A stretch of 64,000 nucleotides of DNA from Pedococcus sp031456495 (GCF_031456495.1 NZ_JAVDUW010000002.1:806001-870000); one strand, 5' to 3'; positions 33,614 to 42,854 are shown, counted from the first letter of the stretch. The notes: generated by a model from the sequence alone, not told the origin. Program-made: numbers and translations.

Positions 33614-34459
33614 GTGCTGCGCACCCGCAACCCGGTCCACGCCCTGTCGGCGTCGGACCGCGACGCCGCCCTCGAGGTCTGCTCCCGCGACCTCGCGGCG
33701 AACGTCTTCGTAGCGGCGCGGCTGCTCGAGGGGGTCCTGACGACGCAGCCGGGGACGGTGCTCGGCCACAAGGTCGACGGGCGCCTGCAGTCCCTGTGCT
33801 GGTCCAGTGCCAACCTGGTCCCCGTCGAGGCCGACGACCAGAGCCTGGCCTGGTTCGCCGACCGCGTCCGCCGGTGGCGCCGGCACTGCGCCTCGATCCT
33901 CGGACCCGCCGACCAGGTCACCGAGCTGTGGCGGCTGCTCCAGCCGACGTGGGGCCCCGCCCGGGCCGTGCGCACCGCCCAGCCGCTCATGAGCATGATG
34001 GAGCTGCCCTCCTCCATCGGGGTCGAGCTCGACCCGCGGGTGCGGCCCGCGCGCCTCGACGAGGTCGACCTCGTGATGCCCGCCGCGGCCCACATGTTCG
34101 AGGGGGAGATCGGGTACAAGCCCTACACCGGCTCCGGCGCGGCCTACCGCCAGGCGCTGCTCGCCCTGATCGAGCGGGGGCACACCTTCGTGGTGGTCGA
34201 GGACGGCGCGGTCGTCTTCAAGGCCGACGTGGGGTCGGTGGCCCTGGGGTGCGCGCAGATCCAGGGCGTCTGGCTGGCGCCGCACCTGCGCGGCCAGGGC
34301 CTCGCGACCGCCCTGATGGCGTCGGTCGTCGAGCAGGTCATGCAGACCCGGGCCCGCTGGGTGACGCTGTACGTCAACGACTTCAACGCCAGCGCCCGGG
34401 CGACCTACCGGGCTGTCGGCTTCACCGACGTGGGGACGTTCTCGACGGTCCTGCTGTGA
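33614..34459 (+). CDS. GNAT acetyltransferase with N-terminal DUF4081-type domain
   Basis: In this 281-residue protein residues ~1-135 form a DUF4081-like region (RDLAANVFVAARLLE). Residues ~140-280 are a GNAT domain with the acetyl-CoA loop LAPHLRGQGLATALMASVV and YVNDFNASARATYRAVGFTDVG. It sits after ispG, a common position for this family in actinobacteria. Substrate unknown. The stop overlaps the next GTG. Confidence 0.85.
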   Translation: MLRTRNPVHALSASDRDAALEVCSRDLAANVFVAARLLEGVLTTQPGTVLGHKVDGRLQSLCWSSANLVPVEADDQSLAWFADRVRRWRRHCASILGPADQVTELWRLLQPTWGPARAVRTAQPLMSMMELPSSIGVELDPRVRPARLDEVDLVMPAAAHMFEGEIGYKPYTGSGAAYRQALLALIERGHTFVVVEDGAVVFKADVGSVALGCAQIQGVWLAPHLRGQGLATALMASVVEQVMQTRARWVTLYVNDFNASARATYRAVGFTDVGTFSTVLL

Positions 34460-34653
34460 CCGGCGTCGAGGACGAGGACGTCGGACCCGGGACGATCGGG
34501 TACTGGTTCTGGGGATCGCTCCTGGCCTTCGGCGCGTTCCTCGTGGTGGTGCCGGGGCGCGACCCCCGTGCCCGGTTCTGGCTCGTTGCCGGGATCGTCC
34601 TCGCAGCCGCCTCGTCCGTCGGCCTGGTGCGCGTGCTGCTCCGACGTCAGTAG
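34456..34653 (+). CDS. Small two-helix membrane protein (65 aa)
   Basis: Starting at a GTG overlapping the GNAT stop, this 65-residue protein has an acidic N-terminus and two hydrophobic helices (YWFWGSLLAFGAFLVVV and FWLVAGIVLAAASSVGLV) separated by PGRDPRARF. Family not recognised. It is co-translated with the GNAT gene and its 3' end overlaps the convergent PNPOx-like gene by 7 bp. Confidence 0.65.
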   Translation: MTGVEDEDVGPGTIGYWFWGSLLAFGAFLVVVPGRDPRARFWLVAGIVLAAASSVGLVRVLLRRQ

Positions 34654-35261
34654 AGGCCGGTCGAGTACTGCGTGCCGTAGTAGCGCTCGAGCTCCTCGAT
34701 GGAGTCCTCCGGCCGCTCGAGGGCCTTGGCGATCTGCGGGCGGGAGCCGACGGCCATCGGGTCCCAGGTCTCCGGGTGCCAGAGTCGGCTGCGCATGAAG
34801 GCCTTCGCGCAGTGGTGGAACGCCTCGTCGACCTCGACCACGAGTGCCAGCACCGGTCGGTGGCCCTTGACGACCATGTCGTCGAACCAGGGGGCGTCGC
34901 CCACGAGGTGGGCGCGCCCGTTGATGCGCAGCGTGTCTCCCCGGCCGGGGACGATCGAGATCAGCCCGACGTGGGGGTTGGAGAGCACGTTGCGGTAGCC
35001 GTCGGCGCGCTTGTTGCCCAGCCGTTCGGGCACGGCCACGGTCGTGTCGTCGAGGACCCGGACGAAGCCGGGCGGGTCTCCCTTGGGCGAGACGTCGCAG
35101 CTGCCGTCCGCGGCCGAGGTCGCGACGAGGCAGAACGGCGAGGCGGCCAGCCACTCGCGGTCGAGCTCGTGCAGGGCCGGGCGGACCTTGTCGCGAGCGC
35201 GGGGAAGCGGCTCGCCCAGCAGTGCCGTGAGCTGTTCGGGCGTCTCGATCCGCGTCGTCAT
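34647..35261 (-). CDS. Pyridoxamine 5'-phosphate oxidase-family flavoprotein (MSMEG_1061-like)
   Basis: This 204-residue protein has a split-barrel flavin fold. ASPFCLVATSAADGSCDVSPKGDPPGFV and NVLSNPHVGLISIVPGRGDTLRINGRA mark the MSMEG_1061-like PNPOx subgroup, and HCAKAFMRSRLW is the conserved helix. It probably binds FMN; substrate unknown. The start at 35261 is supported by CACACT 6 nt upstream on the minus strand. Confidence 0.83.
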   Translation of the reverse strand: MTTRIETPEQLTALLGEPLPRARDKVRPALHELDREWLAASPFCLVATSAADGSCDVSPKGDPPGFVRVLDDTTVAVPERLGNKRADGYRNVLSNPHVGLISIVPGRGDTLRINGRAHLVGDAPWFDDMVVKGHRPVLALVVEVDEAFHHCAKAFMRSRLWHPETWDPMAVGSRPQIAKALERPEDSIEELERYYGTQYSTGLY

Positions 35262-35267
35262 GCCGCC

Positions 35268-35273
35268 AGTGTG
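35268..35273 (-). promoter_or_regulatory. -10 element CACACT, leaderless start
   Basis: On the minus strand CACACT ends 6 nt before the ATG at 35261. Confidence 0.45.
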
Positions 35274-35329
35274 GCAGGAACCCTGGAGGGCGCTTCGAAA
35301 CCGCGGTGAGCACGCGGCACACGGACAGA

Positions 35330-35335
35330 TATCCT
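35330..35335 (+). promoter_or_regulatory. -10 element TATCCT upstream of proS
   Basis: TATCCT would place the transcript start near 35341-35343, about 25 nt before the proS start at 35368 and its AAGGAG site (35356-35361). Confidence 0.5.
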
Positions 35336-35367
35336 TCCCGGTGGCCCCCCACCCGAAGGAGACCGAA

Positions 35368-37152
35368 GTGGCCCTGCGCATGTCGACCCTGTTCCTGCGG
35401 ACCCTGCGCGAGGACCCAGCGGACGCAGAGGTGCCGAGCCACAAGCTGCTCGTCCGCGCCGGCTACATCCGCCGCGTCAGCCCCGGCATCTACACCTGGC
35501 TGCCGCTCGGCCTCAAGGTGCTGCGCAAGGTGGAGGACATCGTCCGCGAGGAGATGGACGCCATCGGCGCGCAGGAGCTGCTGTTCCCCGCCCTGCTGCC
35601 CAAGGAGCCGTTCGAGGCGACCGGGCGCTGGGAGGAGTACGGCGACAACATCTTCCGGCTCAAGGACCGCAAGGACGCGGACTTCCTGCTCGGGCCCACG
35701 CACGAGGAGATGTTCACCCTCGCGGTGAAGGACCTGTTCTCCTCGTACAAGGACCTGCCGCTGTCGATCTACCAGATCCAGACGAAGTACCGCGACGAGG
35801 CCCGTCCGCGCGCCGGCCTGCTCCGCGGTCGCGAGTTCGTCATGAAGGACAGCTACTCCTTCGACATCGACGAGGCCGGCCTCGACAAGGCCTACCAGCT
35901 GCATCGCGACGCCTACATCCGGATCTTCGACCGGCTCGGCTTCCACTACGTCATCGTCCAGGCCATGGCCGGCGCCATGGGCGGGTCCAAGAGCGAGGAG
36001 TTCCTCGCCACCGCCGAGAACGGCGAGGACACCTACGTCCACTGCCCCCACTGCGGGTATGCCGCGAACGTCGAGGCCGTGCGGGTGCCCGCGCCCGACC
36101 CCGTGCCGTGGGACGGCGTCCCGGCCGCGCATGCCGAGGACACCCCCGACACCCCGACCATCGAGACGCTGGTCGACCACCTCAACGCCGCCTTCCCCCG
36201 CGAGGACCGGCCCTGGGCGGCGAGCGACACCCTGAAGAACGTGCTGGTCGTGCTCGCGCACCCCGACGGCACCCGCGAGCCGCTGGCCATCGGCGTGCCC
36301 GGCGACCGCGAGATCGACGAGAAGCGCCTCGGCGCGCAGGTCGAGCCCGCGAGCGTCGAGGCGTTCGACGAGAAGGACTTCGCCGCGAATCCCGCGCTGG
36401 TCAAGGGCTACATCGGGCCCGGCGCGCTCGGCACCGAGAACGCCTCCGGCATCCGCTACCTGCTCGACCCCCGCGTCTCGGAGGGCACCCGCTGGGTGAC
36501 CGGCGCCGACGAGTCCGGAAAGCACGTCATCGACCTCGTCGCGGGCCGTGACTTCACCGCCGACGGCACCATCGAGGCCGCCGACGTGCGGCCCGGTGAC
36601 GCCTGCCCGTCGTGCGGGCACGGCCTGGAGTCGGCGCGCGGCATCGAGATGGGCCACATCTTCCAGCTCGGCACGAAGTACGCCGAGGCCCTCGACCTCA
36701 AGGTGCTGGACCAGAACGGCAAGCTGCAGACCGTCATCATGGGCTCCTACGGCGTCGGCGTTTCGCGCGCCGTGGCGTGCGTCGCCGAGGGCAACCACGA
36801 CGAGCTGGGCCTGCGCTGGCCGCGCGAGATCAGCCCCGTCGACGTGCACGTCGTCGCCACCGGCAAGGACGTCACGCGCGACCCCGAGGTGTTCACGACC
36901 GCCGAGGACGTCACTCGCGCCCTCGAGGCGCAGGGCATCTCGGTGCTCTACGACGACCGCCAGAAGGTCAGCCCCGGCGTGAAGTTCAAGGACTCCGAGC
37001 TGCTCGGCGTGCCCACGATCGTCGTCATCGGCAAGTCACTGGAGAACGGCGTGGTCGAGATCAAGGACCGCGCGACCGGCGAGCGCCGCGAGGTGCCGGT
37101 CGGCGACGTCGTGGCCGAGGTGGTCCGCGAGGTCCGCGGCAGCGACTCGTGA
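35368..37152 (+). CDS. proS: Prolyl-tRNA synthetase
   Basis: This class II synthetase has 594 residues with the bacterial-type editing insertion (about 225-400). Motifs: RVSPGIYTWLPLGLKVLRKVE (motif 1 region), KYRDEARPRAGLLRGREFVMKDSYSFD (motif 2) and GSYGVGVSRAVACVAE (motif 3), then the anticodon-binding domain. Three in-frame starts exist. GTG 35368 is preferred because AAGGAG lies 6 nt upstream and the family N-terminus is ALRMSTLFLRTLRE. GTG 35341 would be a leaderless alternative. Its stop overlaps the HAD gene. Confidence 0.97.
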   Translation: MALRMSTLFLRTLREDPADAEVPSHKLLVRAGYIRRVSPGIYTWLPLGLKVLRKVEDIVREEMDAIGAQELLFPALLPKEPFEATGRWEEYGDNIFRLKDRKDADFLLGPTHEEMFTLAVKDLFSSYKDLPLSIYQIQTKYRDEARPRAGLLRGREFVMKDSYSFDIDEAGLDKAYQLHRDAYIRIFDRLGFHYVIVQAMAGAMGGSKSEEFLATAENGEDTYVHCPHCGYAANVEAVRVPAPDPVPWDGVPAAHAEDTPDTPTIETLVDHLNAAFPREDRPWAASDTLKNVLVVLAHPDGTREPLAIGVPGDREIDEKRLGAQVEPASVEAFDEKDFAANPALVKGYIGPGALGTENASGIRYLLDPRVSEGTRWVTGADESGKHVIDLVAGRDFTADGTIEAADVRPGDACPSCGHGLESARGIEMGHIFQLGTKYAEALDLKVLDQNGKLQTVIMGSYGVGVSRAVACVAEGNHDELGLRWPREISPVDVHVVATGKDVTRDPEVFTTAEDVTRALEAQGISVLYDDRQKVSPGVKFKDSELLGVPTIVVIGKSLENGVVEIKDRATGERREVPVGDVVAEVVREVRGSDS

Positions 37153-37919
37153 CGACCTCGACCCACGGACCCGTCGAGGCGGTCATCTTCGACTGGGGCG
37201 GGACCCTGACGCCCTGGCACGAGGTCGACCTGCCGGCGCAGTGGCGCGTCTTCGCCCGTGAGGTCCACGGCATCCCCGTGGAGTCCCGCGACATGGACCC
37301 CGAGGACCTCGCCGAGGCGGACTCGCTGGCCCACCGCATCCTCGTGGCCGAGGAGGCCGCGTGGAAGCGCGGTCGTACCGACCACTCCAGCGCCTCGCTC
37401 CAGGAGGTGCTGGCGGAGGCCGGCGTCGACCCCGAGCACGACCGGCACCACCTGGCGCTCGCGGCATACCAGCGCTTCTGGGAGCCGCACACCCACACGG
37501 ACCCGCAGGTCCGCCCGCTCTGGGAGGCGTTGCACGACAGGGGGATCCGCGTCGGCGTCCTGTCCAACACGATCTGGTCGCGCGCCTACCACCGCGAGCT
37601 GTTCCAGCGCGACGGCGTGCTCGACCTCGTCGACGGCGACGTGTACTCCTCCGAGATCCACGTCGTGAAGCCGCACGCCGAGGCGTTCCTCGCGGCGTGT
37701 GCGGCCGTGTCGGTGCAGCCCGAGCGTGCGGTCTACGTCGGCGACCGGCTCTTCGAGGACGTGCACGGGCCGCAGCAGGTCGGCATGCGCGCGATCTGGG
37801 TGCCGCACAGCGACATCCCGGTCGAGCAGCGGGTCGAGGTCGACGTCACGCCGGACGCCGAGGCGCACCAGCTCTCGGACATCGTCGGCATCGTCGACCG
37901 CTGGATCGCCGGGCACTGA
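37149..37919 (+). CDS. HAD-superfamily hydrolase
   Basis: In this 256-residue protein motif I is VIFDWGGTLTPW (the second aspartate is replaced by glycine after DWGG), motif II is VGVLSNT, and motifs III/IV are KPHAEAFLAA and YVGDRLFEDV. A phosphatase of small metabolites is likely, substrate unknown. The DWGGT form of motif I is frequent in one actinobacterial HAD group. GTG start overlaps proS by 4 nt; the next gene starts right at the stop. Confidence 0.88.
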   Translation: MTTSTHGPVEAVIFDWGGTLTPWHEVDLPAQWRVFAREVHGIPVESRDMDPEDLAEADSLAHRILVAEEAAWKRGRTDHSSASLQEVLAEAGVDPEHDRHHLALAAYQRFWEPHTHTDPQVRPLWEALHDRGIRVGVLSNTIWSRAYHRELFQRDGVLDLVDGDVYSSEIHVVKPHAEAFLAACAAVSVQPERAVYVGDRLFEDVHGPQQVGMRAIWVPHSDIPVEQRVEVDVTPDAEAHQLSDIVGIVDRWIAGH

Positions 37920-38702
37920 GTGGGCGACATCGCGACGAGCACGCTGCTGCTCATGGCGTTGGCCGGTTTCGCCGCCGGCTGGGTCGACGCCGTGGTCGGC
38001 GGTGGCGGGCTCGTGCAGCTGCCCGCCCTGCTGCTGGGCTTCCCGGGCGCGACGCCGGCGCAGCTGCTCGCCACGAACAAGGTGTCGTCGGTCTTCGGGA
38101 CGGCGACGAGCTCGCTGACCTACTGGCGTCGCGTGCGGCCCGACCTGCGCACGGCCCTGCCGATGGCGGCGGTCGCGTTCGTCGGGTCGGCCGGCGGTGC
38201 GCTCATCGGGCTGCACATCCCGAAGTCGGCGTTCAACCCGATCATCCTGGTCATGCTCGTCGTCGTGGGCGCCTACACCGTCGCCCGGCCCTCGCTGGGG
38301 CAGGAGACGGCGCTGCGGTTCGACGGCCACCGGCACACCGTCGTGGCGATGCTCACGGGGTTCTGCATCGGCGTCTACGACGGGGCACTGGGGCCGGGCA
38401 CCGGCAGCTTCCTCGTCTTCGCGCTCGTGGGGCTGATGGGCTACGCCTTCCTCGAGGCCAGCGCCAAGGCCAAGATCGCCAACCTGGCCACCAACCTCGG
38501 CGCGCTGGCGGTCTTCGCGCCGGGCGGGCATGTCATGTGGGGGATCGGCCTGGTCATGGCCGCGGCCAACCTGCTCGGCGGCTACACCGGCGCCCGCACC
38601 GCCGTGGCCCGGGGGAGCCGGTTCGTGCGCGTCGTGTTCGTGCTCGTCCTGGTGGCCTTCATCGTCCGCATCGGCGGCCAGCTCCTGGGGTGGTGGACCT
38701 GA
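37920..38702 (+). CDS. TauE/SafE (TSUP)-family membrane transporter
   Basis: This 260-residue protein has seven or eight hydrophobic helices and the two family repeats: FAAGWVDAVVGGGGLVQLPALL with TNKVSSVFGT in the first half, FCIGVYDGALGPGTGSFLVFALV with KAKIANLATN in the second. TSUP proteins export or import sulfite, sulfonates or other organic anions. GTG starts immediately after the HAD stop. Confidence 0.9.
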   Translation: MGDIATSTLLLMALAGFAAGWVDAVVGGGGLVQLPALLLGFPGATPAQLLATNKVSSVFGTATSSLTYWRRVRPDLRTALPMAAVAFVGSAGGALIGLHIPKSAFNPIILVMLVVVGAYTVARPSLGQETALRFDGHRHTVVAMLTGFCIGVYDGALGPGTGSFLVFALVGLMGYAFLEASAKAKIANLATNLGALAVFAPGGHVMWGIGLVMAAANLLGGYTGARTAVARGSRFVRVVFVLVLVAFIVRIGGQLLGWWT

Positions 38703-39412
38703 CCGGCGACTCGTCGGCAGCCGTGGCGCCGGACGAGCGTCTCCTCGTCCGGGTCCGTGCGCTGGCCGCCGCGGCCAGGGCCGACGGCCGACGGCGCGTC
38801 CTGGGCATCGCCGGTCCACCAGGCTCGGGCAAGACGACGCTGGTCGCGGCGCTGCTGGCAGCGACCACCCGCGACCCCGGCGTGGCCGGGCACCTCGCCC
38901 ACGTGCCCATGGACGGCTTCCACCTCCCCGACGCCGACCTCGTGCGCCTCGGCCGCCGTGACCGCAAGGGAGCGCCCGACACGTTCGACGCCGCGGCATA
39001 CGCCGTGGTGCTCGGGTCGGTGCGCGAGGTGCCGCGCCACGAGGTCGCCGCGCCCGCGTTCGACCACGCGGTGGGGGAGCCGGAGGCCGGCGCGCTGGTC
39101 GTGCCGGTGCAGGCGGACGTCGTCGTCACCGAGGGCAACTACCTGCTGCTCGACGACCCGGCGTGGCAGCCCGTGCGCGACCGGCTCGACGAGGTGTGGT
39201 TCTGCGCGCTCGCGGACGACGTGCGCGTCGAGCGGCTGGTGCACCGGCACGTTGCCGCGGGCCGGGGGACGCAGGACGCGCGCGCCTGGGTGCTGCGCTC
39301 GGACGAGTCCAACGCCGCCCTGGTCGGGCCGACGGCAGCGCGGGCCGACGTCGTGGTGGTCGACGGGCGGGTCGTCGGGGCGCGCCCCGACGAGGGGCCG
39401 GACGAAGACTGA
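38693..39412 (+). CDS. P-loop nucleoside/pantothenate kinase-like protein
   Basis: This 239-residue protein has Walker A GIAGPPGSGKTTL, then HVPMDGFHLPDADLVRLGRRDRKGAPDTFD (uridine kinase/PanK-like acceptor region), VVTEGNYLLLDDPAW and a C-terminal RHVAAGRG lid. It resembles the fructose-transport/uridine-kinase-like group of uncertain substrate. GTG at 38690 or 38693 is the start; it overlaps the TSUP gene by about 10 nt. Confidence 0.87.
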   Translation: MDLTGDSSAAVAPDERLLVRVRALAAAARADGRRRVLGIAGPPGSGKTTLVAALLAATTRDPGVAGHLAHVPMDGFHLPDADLVRLGRRDRKGAPDTFDAAAYAVVLGSVREVPRHEVAAPAFDHAVGEPEAGALVVPVQADVVVTEGNYLLLDDPAWQPVRDRLDEVWFCALADDVRVERLVHRHVAAGRGTQDARAWVLRSDESNAALVGPTAARADVVVVDGRVVGARPDEGPDED

Positions 39413-39456
39413 CCCCCGTCACGGGCCCTCCACAGCAACCTCACAGACGGCGGCCG

Positions 39457-39462
39457 CAGAGT
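39457..39462 (+). promoter_or_regulatory. -10 element CAGAGT, leaderless start
   Basis: CAGAGT ends 6 nt before GTG 39469, which fixes the start of the ferric-reductase-like gene in a frame that is open upstream. Confidence 0.45.
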
Positions 39463-39468
39463 CTTCCC

Positions 39469-40899
39469 GTGACCTCGACCGACCTCGCCGACGCCATGGC
39501 GCCGGCAGCCGCCTCCGCCCGGACCGCCCGGCGTCCCCGCACCGTGCGGCCCGTGCCGCACTGGTGGCGGGACGCCTCGGTCGCGCTGTTCTGGTTCGTC
39601 GTGCTCTTCGTCGTGACGCTGTGGGTCGCGAACGGCGGCGTGCAGGACCTCGGCAGCCTCGGCACCGCCATGACCTCGCTCGGGCGGCTCACCGGGCTCG
39701 TGGCCTCGGCCCTGCTGCTCGTGCAGGTCTTCCTCATGGCGCGGATCCCGTGGTTCGAGCACGCGTGGGGCCAGGACGCCCTGGCCCGGACCCACCGGTA
39801 CGTCGGCTTCACCTCCTTCAACCTCCTCTGGGCGCACATCGTCCTGATCACCCTCGGCTACGCCGCCACCGGACCCAAGGGGCTGTGGGGCACGATCGTC
39901 GACTTCGTCGTCAACTACCCCGGCATGCTGCTGGCCGTTGCCGGCACCGTGGCGCTGTGCATGGTCGTCGTCACCTCCGTGAAGAAGGCCCGGGCGCGGC
40001 TGCGGTACGAGTCGTGGCACCTCATCCACCTCTACGGCTACCTCGGTGCCGGGCTGGCGCTGCCCCACCAGCTGTGGACCGGTCAGGAGTTCCTCACCTC
40101 CCGCGTCTCGACCGTCTTCTGGTGGACCCTGTATGCCGTCTGCGCCGGTGCCGTGCTCGTCTACCGCCTCGGGCTGCCCGCCTGGCGCTCGCTGCGCTCG
40201 CCCATCCGCGTGGTCTCGGTGCGGCAGGAGGCGCCCGGCGTCACGTCTGTCGTCGTCGGTGGCCCCGGGGTGGAGCGGCTCGACGCGCTGCCCGGCCAGT
40301 TCTTCCAGTGGCGCTTCCTGGACGGACCCGGCTGGACCCGCGCCAACCCGTACTCGCTCTCCGCGGCACCCGACGGGCGCCACCTGCGCATCACGGCCGC
40401 CCACGTCGGTGACGGCACCGCCCGGCTGGCGCGGCTGCGCCCGGGCACGCGGGTCCTGGTCGAGGGACCCTACGGCCGCCTGCACGAGGGGGTGCGCACC
40501 CGGCGCAAGGTCCTGCTCATGGGCTCGGGCATCGGTATCACCCCGATGCGGGCGCTGCTCGAGGGCTTCCGGCAGGCTCCCGGCGACGTCACCGTCATCC
40601 ACCGCGCCCGCACCGGGCAGGACCTCGTCCACGCCGACGAGCTGCACGAGCTCGCGACCCAGCGCGGCGCGCGGTACTTCACCGTCGAGGGGCCCCGGGT
40701 CCCGGGGCGGGAGACCTGGCTGCCGCGCTCGGCGGCCCACCTGACCGACGCCCAGGCCCTCGCCCAGCTCGTGCCCGACGTGGCCGAGCGGGACGTGTTC
40801 CTGTGCGGTTCGCCCGGCTGGATGGAGGCCGCGCGCCGCGCCGCGCTGGCCTGCGGCACCCCGGGCGAGCGCATCCACCTCGAGCGGTTCACGTACTAG
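39469..40899 (+). CDS. Ferric-reductase/NOX-like membrane NAD(P)H oxidoreductase
   Basis: In this 476-residue protein the N-terminal half has six transmembrane helices with heme-ligand-type histidines in ARTHRYVGFTSFNLLWAH and YESWHLIHLYGYLGAGLALPH. The C-terminal half is a ferredoxin-NADP reductase-type domain with ANPYSLSAAP (flavin binding), MGSGIGITPMRALLE (NAD(P)H) and FLCGSPGWM. It should move electrons from NAD(P)H across the membrane. The adjacent FMN-binding protein and ApbE suggest that the acceptor is an extracytoplasmic covalent flavin. Confidence 0.88.
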   Translation: MTSTDLADAMAPAAASARTARRPRTVRPVPHWWRDASVALFWFVVLFVVTLWVANGGVQDLGSLGTAMTSLGRLTGLVASALLLVQVFLMARIPWFEHAWGQDALARTHRYVGFTSFNLLWAHIVLITLGYAATGPKGLWGTIVDFVVNYPGMLLAVAGTVALCMVVVTSVKKARARLRYESWHLIHLYGYLGAGLALPHQLWTGQEFLTSRVSTVFWWTLYAVCAGAVLVYRLGLPAWRSLRSPIRVVSVRQEAPGVTSVVVGGPGVERLDALPGQFFQWRFLDGPGWTRANPYSLSAAPDGRHLRITAAHVGDGTARLARLRPGTRVLVEGPYGRLHEGVRTRRKVLLMGSGIGITPMRALLEGFRQAPGDVTVIHRARTGQDLVHADELHELATQRGARYFTVEGPRVPGRETWLPRSAAHLTDAQALAQLVPDVAERDVFLCGSPGWMEAARRAALACGTPGERIHLERFTY

Positions 40900-40907
40900 G
40901 AGCACCC

Positions 40908-41477
40908 GTGCGACGCATCACCCTGTGGGGACTGTCCACCCTCACCACCCTCGTCCTGCTGTTCAGCTACCACACGTCCACCGGCGCAGGGACCTCGCTC
41001 GCCGCGCCCGTGGTGGCCCAGTCGGGCTCCGCCTCCGGCAGCTCCGGCTCGTCCTCGGGGTCCTCCTCCGGCTCGAGCAGCTCGACGGGCAGCGGCTCCA
41101 GCGGGACCTCCGGCAGCAGCTCGTCGGGCAGCTCCGGGTCATCCTCCGGCAGCTCCGGGTCGTCGGGCTCGTCCTCCAGCGGCTCGAGCAGCTCCTCCGC
41201 CACCAAGACCTACGACGGTGACACCGCGCAGACGCGATGGGGTCCGGTGCAGGTCCGGATCACCGTCCAGGGCGGCAAGATCACCAACGCCGAGGCGATC
41301 GTCTACCCGAACAACAACGGTCGCGACGTCGAGATCAACTCCTACGCCCTGCCCGTCCTCAACCAGGAGGTCGTGCAGGCCCAGAGCGCGAGCATCGACA
41401 TGGTGTCCGGTGCGACGGTGACGTCCGACGGCTACCTGCAGTCACTGCAGTCGGCGATCGACCAGGCGCACCTGTGA
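40908..41477 (+). CDS. Exported FMN-binding-domain protein with Ser/Gly linker
   Basis: This 189-residue protein has an N-terminal signal/anchor helix (LWGLSTLTTLVLLFSYHT), a linker of about 65 residues almost wholly Ser/Gly/Thr, then an FMN_bind domain. The flavinylation motif SGAT lies at residues 167-170 (DMVSGATVTSDGY), with T170 the expected FMN attachment site. AGGAG (40898-40902) precedes the GTG. The neighbouring ApbE should attach FMN, and the upstream reductase should supply electrons. Confidence 0.88.
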   Translation: MRRITLWGLSTLTTLVLLFSYHTSTGAGTSLAAPVVAQSGSASGSSGSSSGSSSGSSSSTGSGSSGTSGSSSSGSSGSSSGSSGSSGSSSSGSSSSSATKTYDGDTAQTRWGPVQVRITVQGGKITNAEAIVYPNNNGRDVEINSYALPVLNQEVVQAQSASIDMVSGATVTSDGYLQSLQSAIDQAHL

Positions 41478-42232
41478 CCGCCGCCGTGGCCACGGGCCGG
41501 GAGGACGCGGTGACCGACACCCCTCGGCGCGCCTTCGTCGAGCAGGTCATGGGCATGCCCGTGTCCGTCCACCTGCGGGGCGACGTGGACTCGCAGGCCG
41601 CGGACGCCGCCGTCGCGCAGGTCTTCGCGCACCTGCGCAAGGTCGACGAGGTGTTCAGCACGTGGCGCGACGACAGTGAGCTGTCCCGGATGCTGCGCGG
41701 CGGGCTGGACCCGCGGGTCGCCCACCCGTGGCTGGCGGAGGTGCGCGAGCTGTGCACGGTCGCCGAGCTGCGCACCGGCGGGCTGTTCAGCGCGCACACC
41801 GCCGACGGCGGCTACGACCCCACCGGCCTGGTCAAGGGCTGGGCGGTCGAGGGTGCGGCGGCCCACCTGGCGCACGTCCCCGGCATCTCGTTCTGCCTCA
41901 ACGCCGGTGGTGACCTGGTGGCCGGGACCGGCTACGGCGCCGCCCCCACCTCCTGGCGCGTCGGCATCGAGGACCCCCGCGACCGCAGTCGCGTCGCGGC
42001 GACCGTGGACCTGACCCGTGGCGGCCTGGCCACCTCCGGCACCGCCGCCCGGGGGGCGCACATCCTCGACCCGCGCTCCGGCGCCGCCGTGGAGCGGTCG
42101 GGCTCCGCGACCGTCTGGGGGCCGACCCTGCTGTGGGCCGACGTCTGGGCGACGGCGCTCTTCGTCGACCCGGTGGCCGGCGTCGAGGCGCTGGAGCTCG
42201 CCGAGCCGGCATACCGGCACCTCGTGCTCTGA
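41474..42232 (+). CDS. apbE: FAD:protein FMN transferase
   Basis: ApbE transfers FMN from FAD to a Thr/Ser of partner proteins. This 252-residue protein shows MGMPVSVHLRG near the N-terminus, GGYDPTGLVKGWAVEGAA, LNAGGDLVAGTGYG and GLATSGTAARGAHILDPRSG with metal-ligand residues. No lipobox or signal peptide is seen from the GTG at 41474; GTG at 41510 is an alternative start. If cytoplasmic, flavinylation must precede export, or the real N-terminus is different. It overlaps the FMN-binding gene by 4 nt. Confidence 0.92.
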   Translation: MTAAVATGREDAVTDTPRRAFVEQVMGMPVSVHLRGDVDSQAADAAVAQVFAHLRKVDEVFSTWRDDSELSRMLRGGLDPRVAHPWLAEVRELCTVAELRTGGLFSAHTADGGYDPTGLVKGWAVEGAAAHLAHVPGISFCLNAGGDLVAGTGYGAAPTSWRVGIEDPRDRSRVAATVDLTRGGLATSGTAARGAHILDPRSGAAVERSGSATVWGPTLLWADVWATALFVDPVAGVEALELAEPAYRHLVL

Positions 42233-42243
42233 CCCGGCTGTGG

Positions 42244-42249
42244 CACGGT
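42244..42249 (+). promoter_or_regulatory. -10 element CACGGT, leaderless start
   Basis: CACGGT ends 7 nt before GTG 42257, favouring that start over the in-frame GTG at 42248 that lies within the hexamer. Confidence 0.4.
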
Positions 42250-42256
42250 GGAGCCC

Positions 42257-42854
42257 GTGCAGGTCTGGTACGCGTGCTACGGCAGCAACCTCCGACGTGA
42301 CCGCTTCCTCTGCTACGTGCAGGGCGGCCGGCCGCCGGGGGCCCGGCGCAGCTACCCCGGCGCCCGCAACGCCGCCGCGCCGGCCGACGACCGGCCGATG
42401 ACGCTGCCGGGCAGCGTCCTCTTCGGCTGGGAGTCGCCCACCTGGGGCGGGGGGATCGCGTTCTACGACGCGGCCGCGGACGGCACCACCCTGGCGCGGG
42501 CGTACCTGGTCAGCGACCAGCAGTTCGCCGACGTCGCGGCGCAGGAGATGCACCGTGAGCCCGGCAGTGACCTGGACCTCGCCCACGTCCTCGAGCACGC
42601 CCGCCACGACGTCGGCCCGGGGCGCTACGAGTCCCTGCTGCTCGTCGGTGAGCTCGACGGCCACCCCGTCCTGACCTTCACCACGCCCGATGCTGCTGCG
42701 GTGCAACGCAACTCGCCCGCACCGGCATACCTGCGCACCATGGCCGAAGGGCTGCGCGAGGCGCACGGCCTCGACGACGAGCAGGTCGTGGACTACCTGC
42801 TGTCGTGCCCGGGGGCGGTCCCCGGCTGGGACGCCGACCGGCTCGCGGCGGAGG

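Noticed and set aside
40990..41215. Ser/Gly-rich stretch as a frameshifted or spurious coding segment
   Set aside because: The frame is continuous from a good ribosome site and signal helix into a clear FMN-binding domain, so the stretch is a genuine linker.
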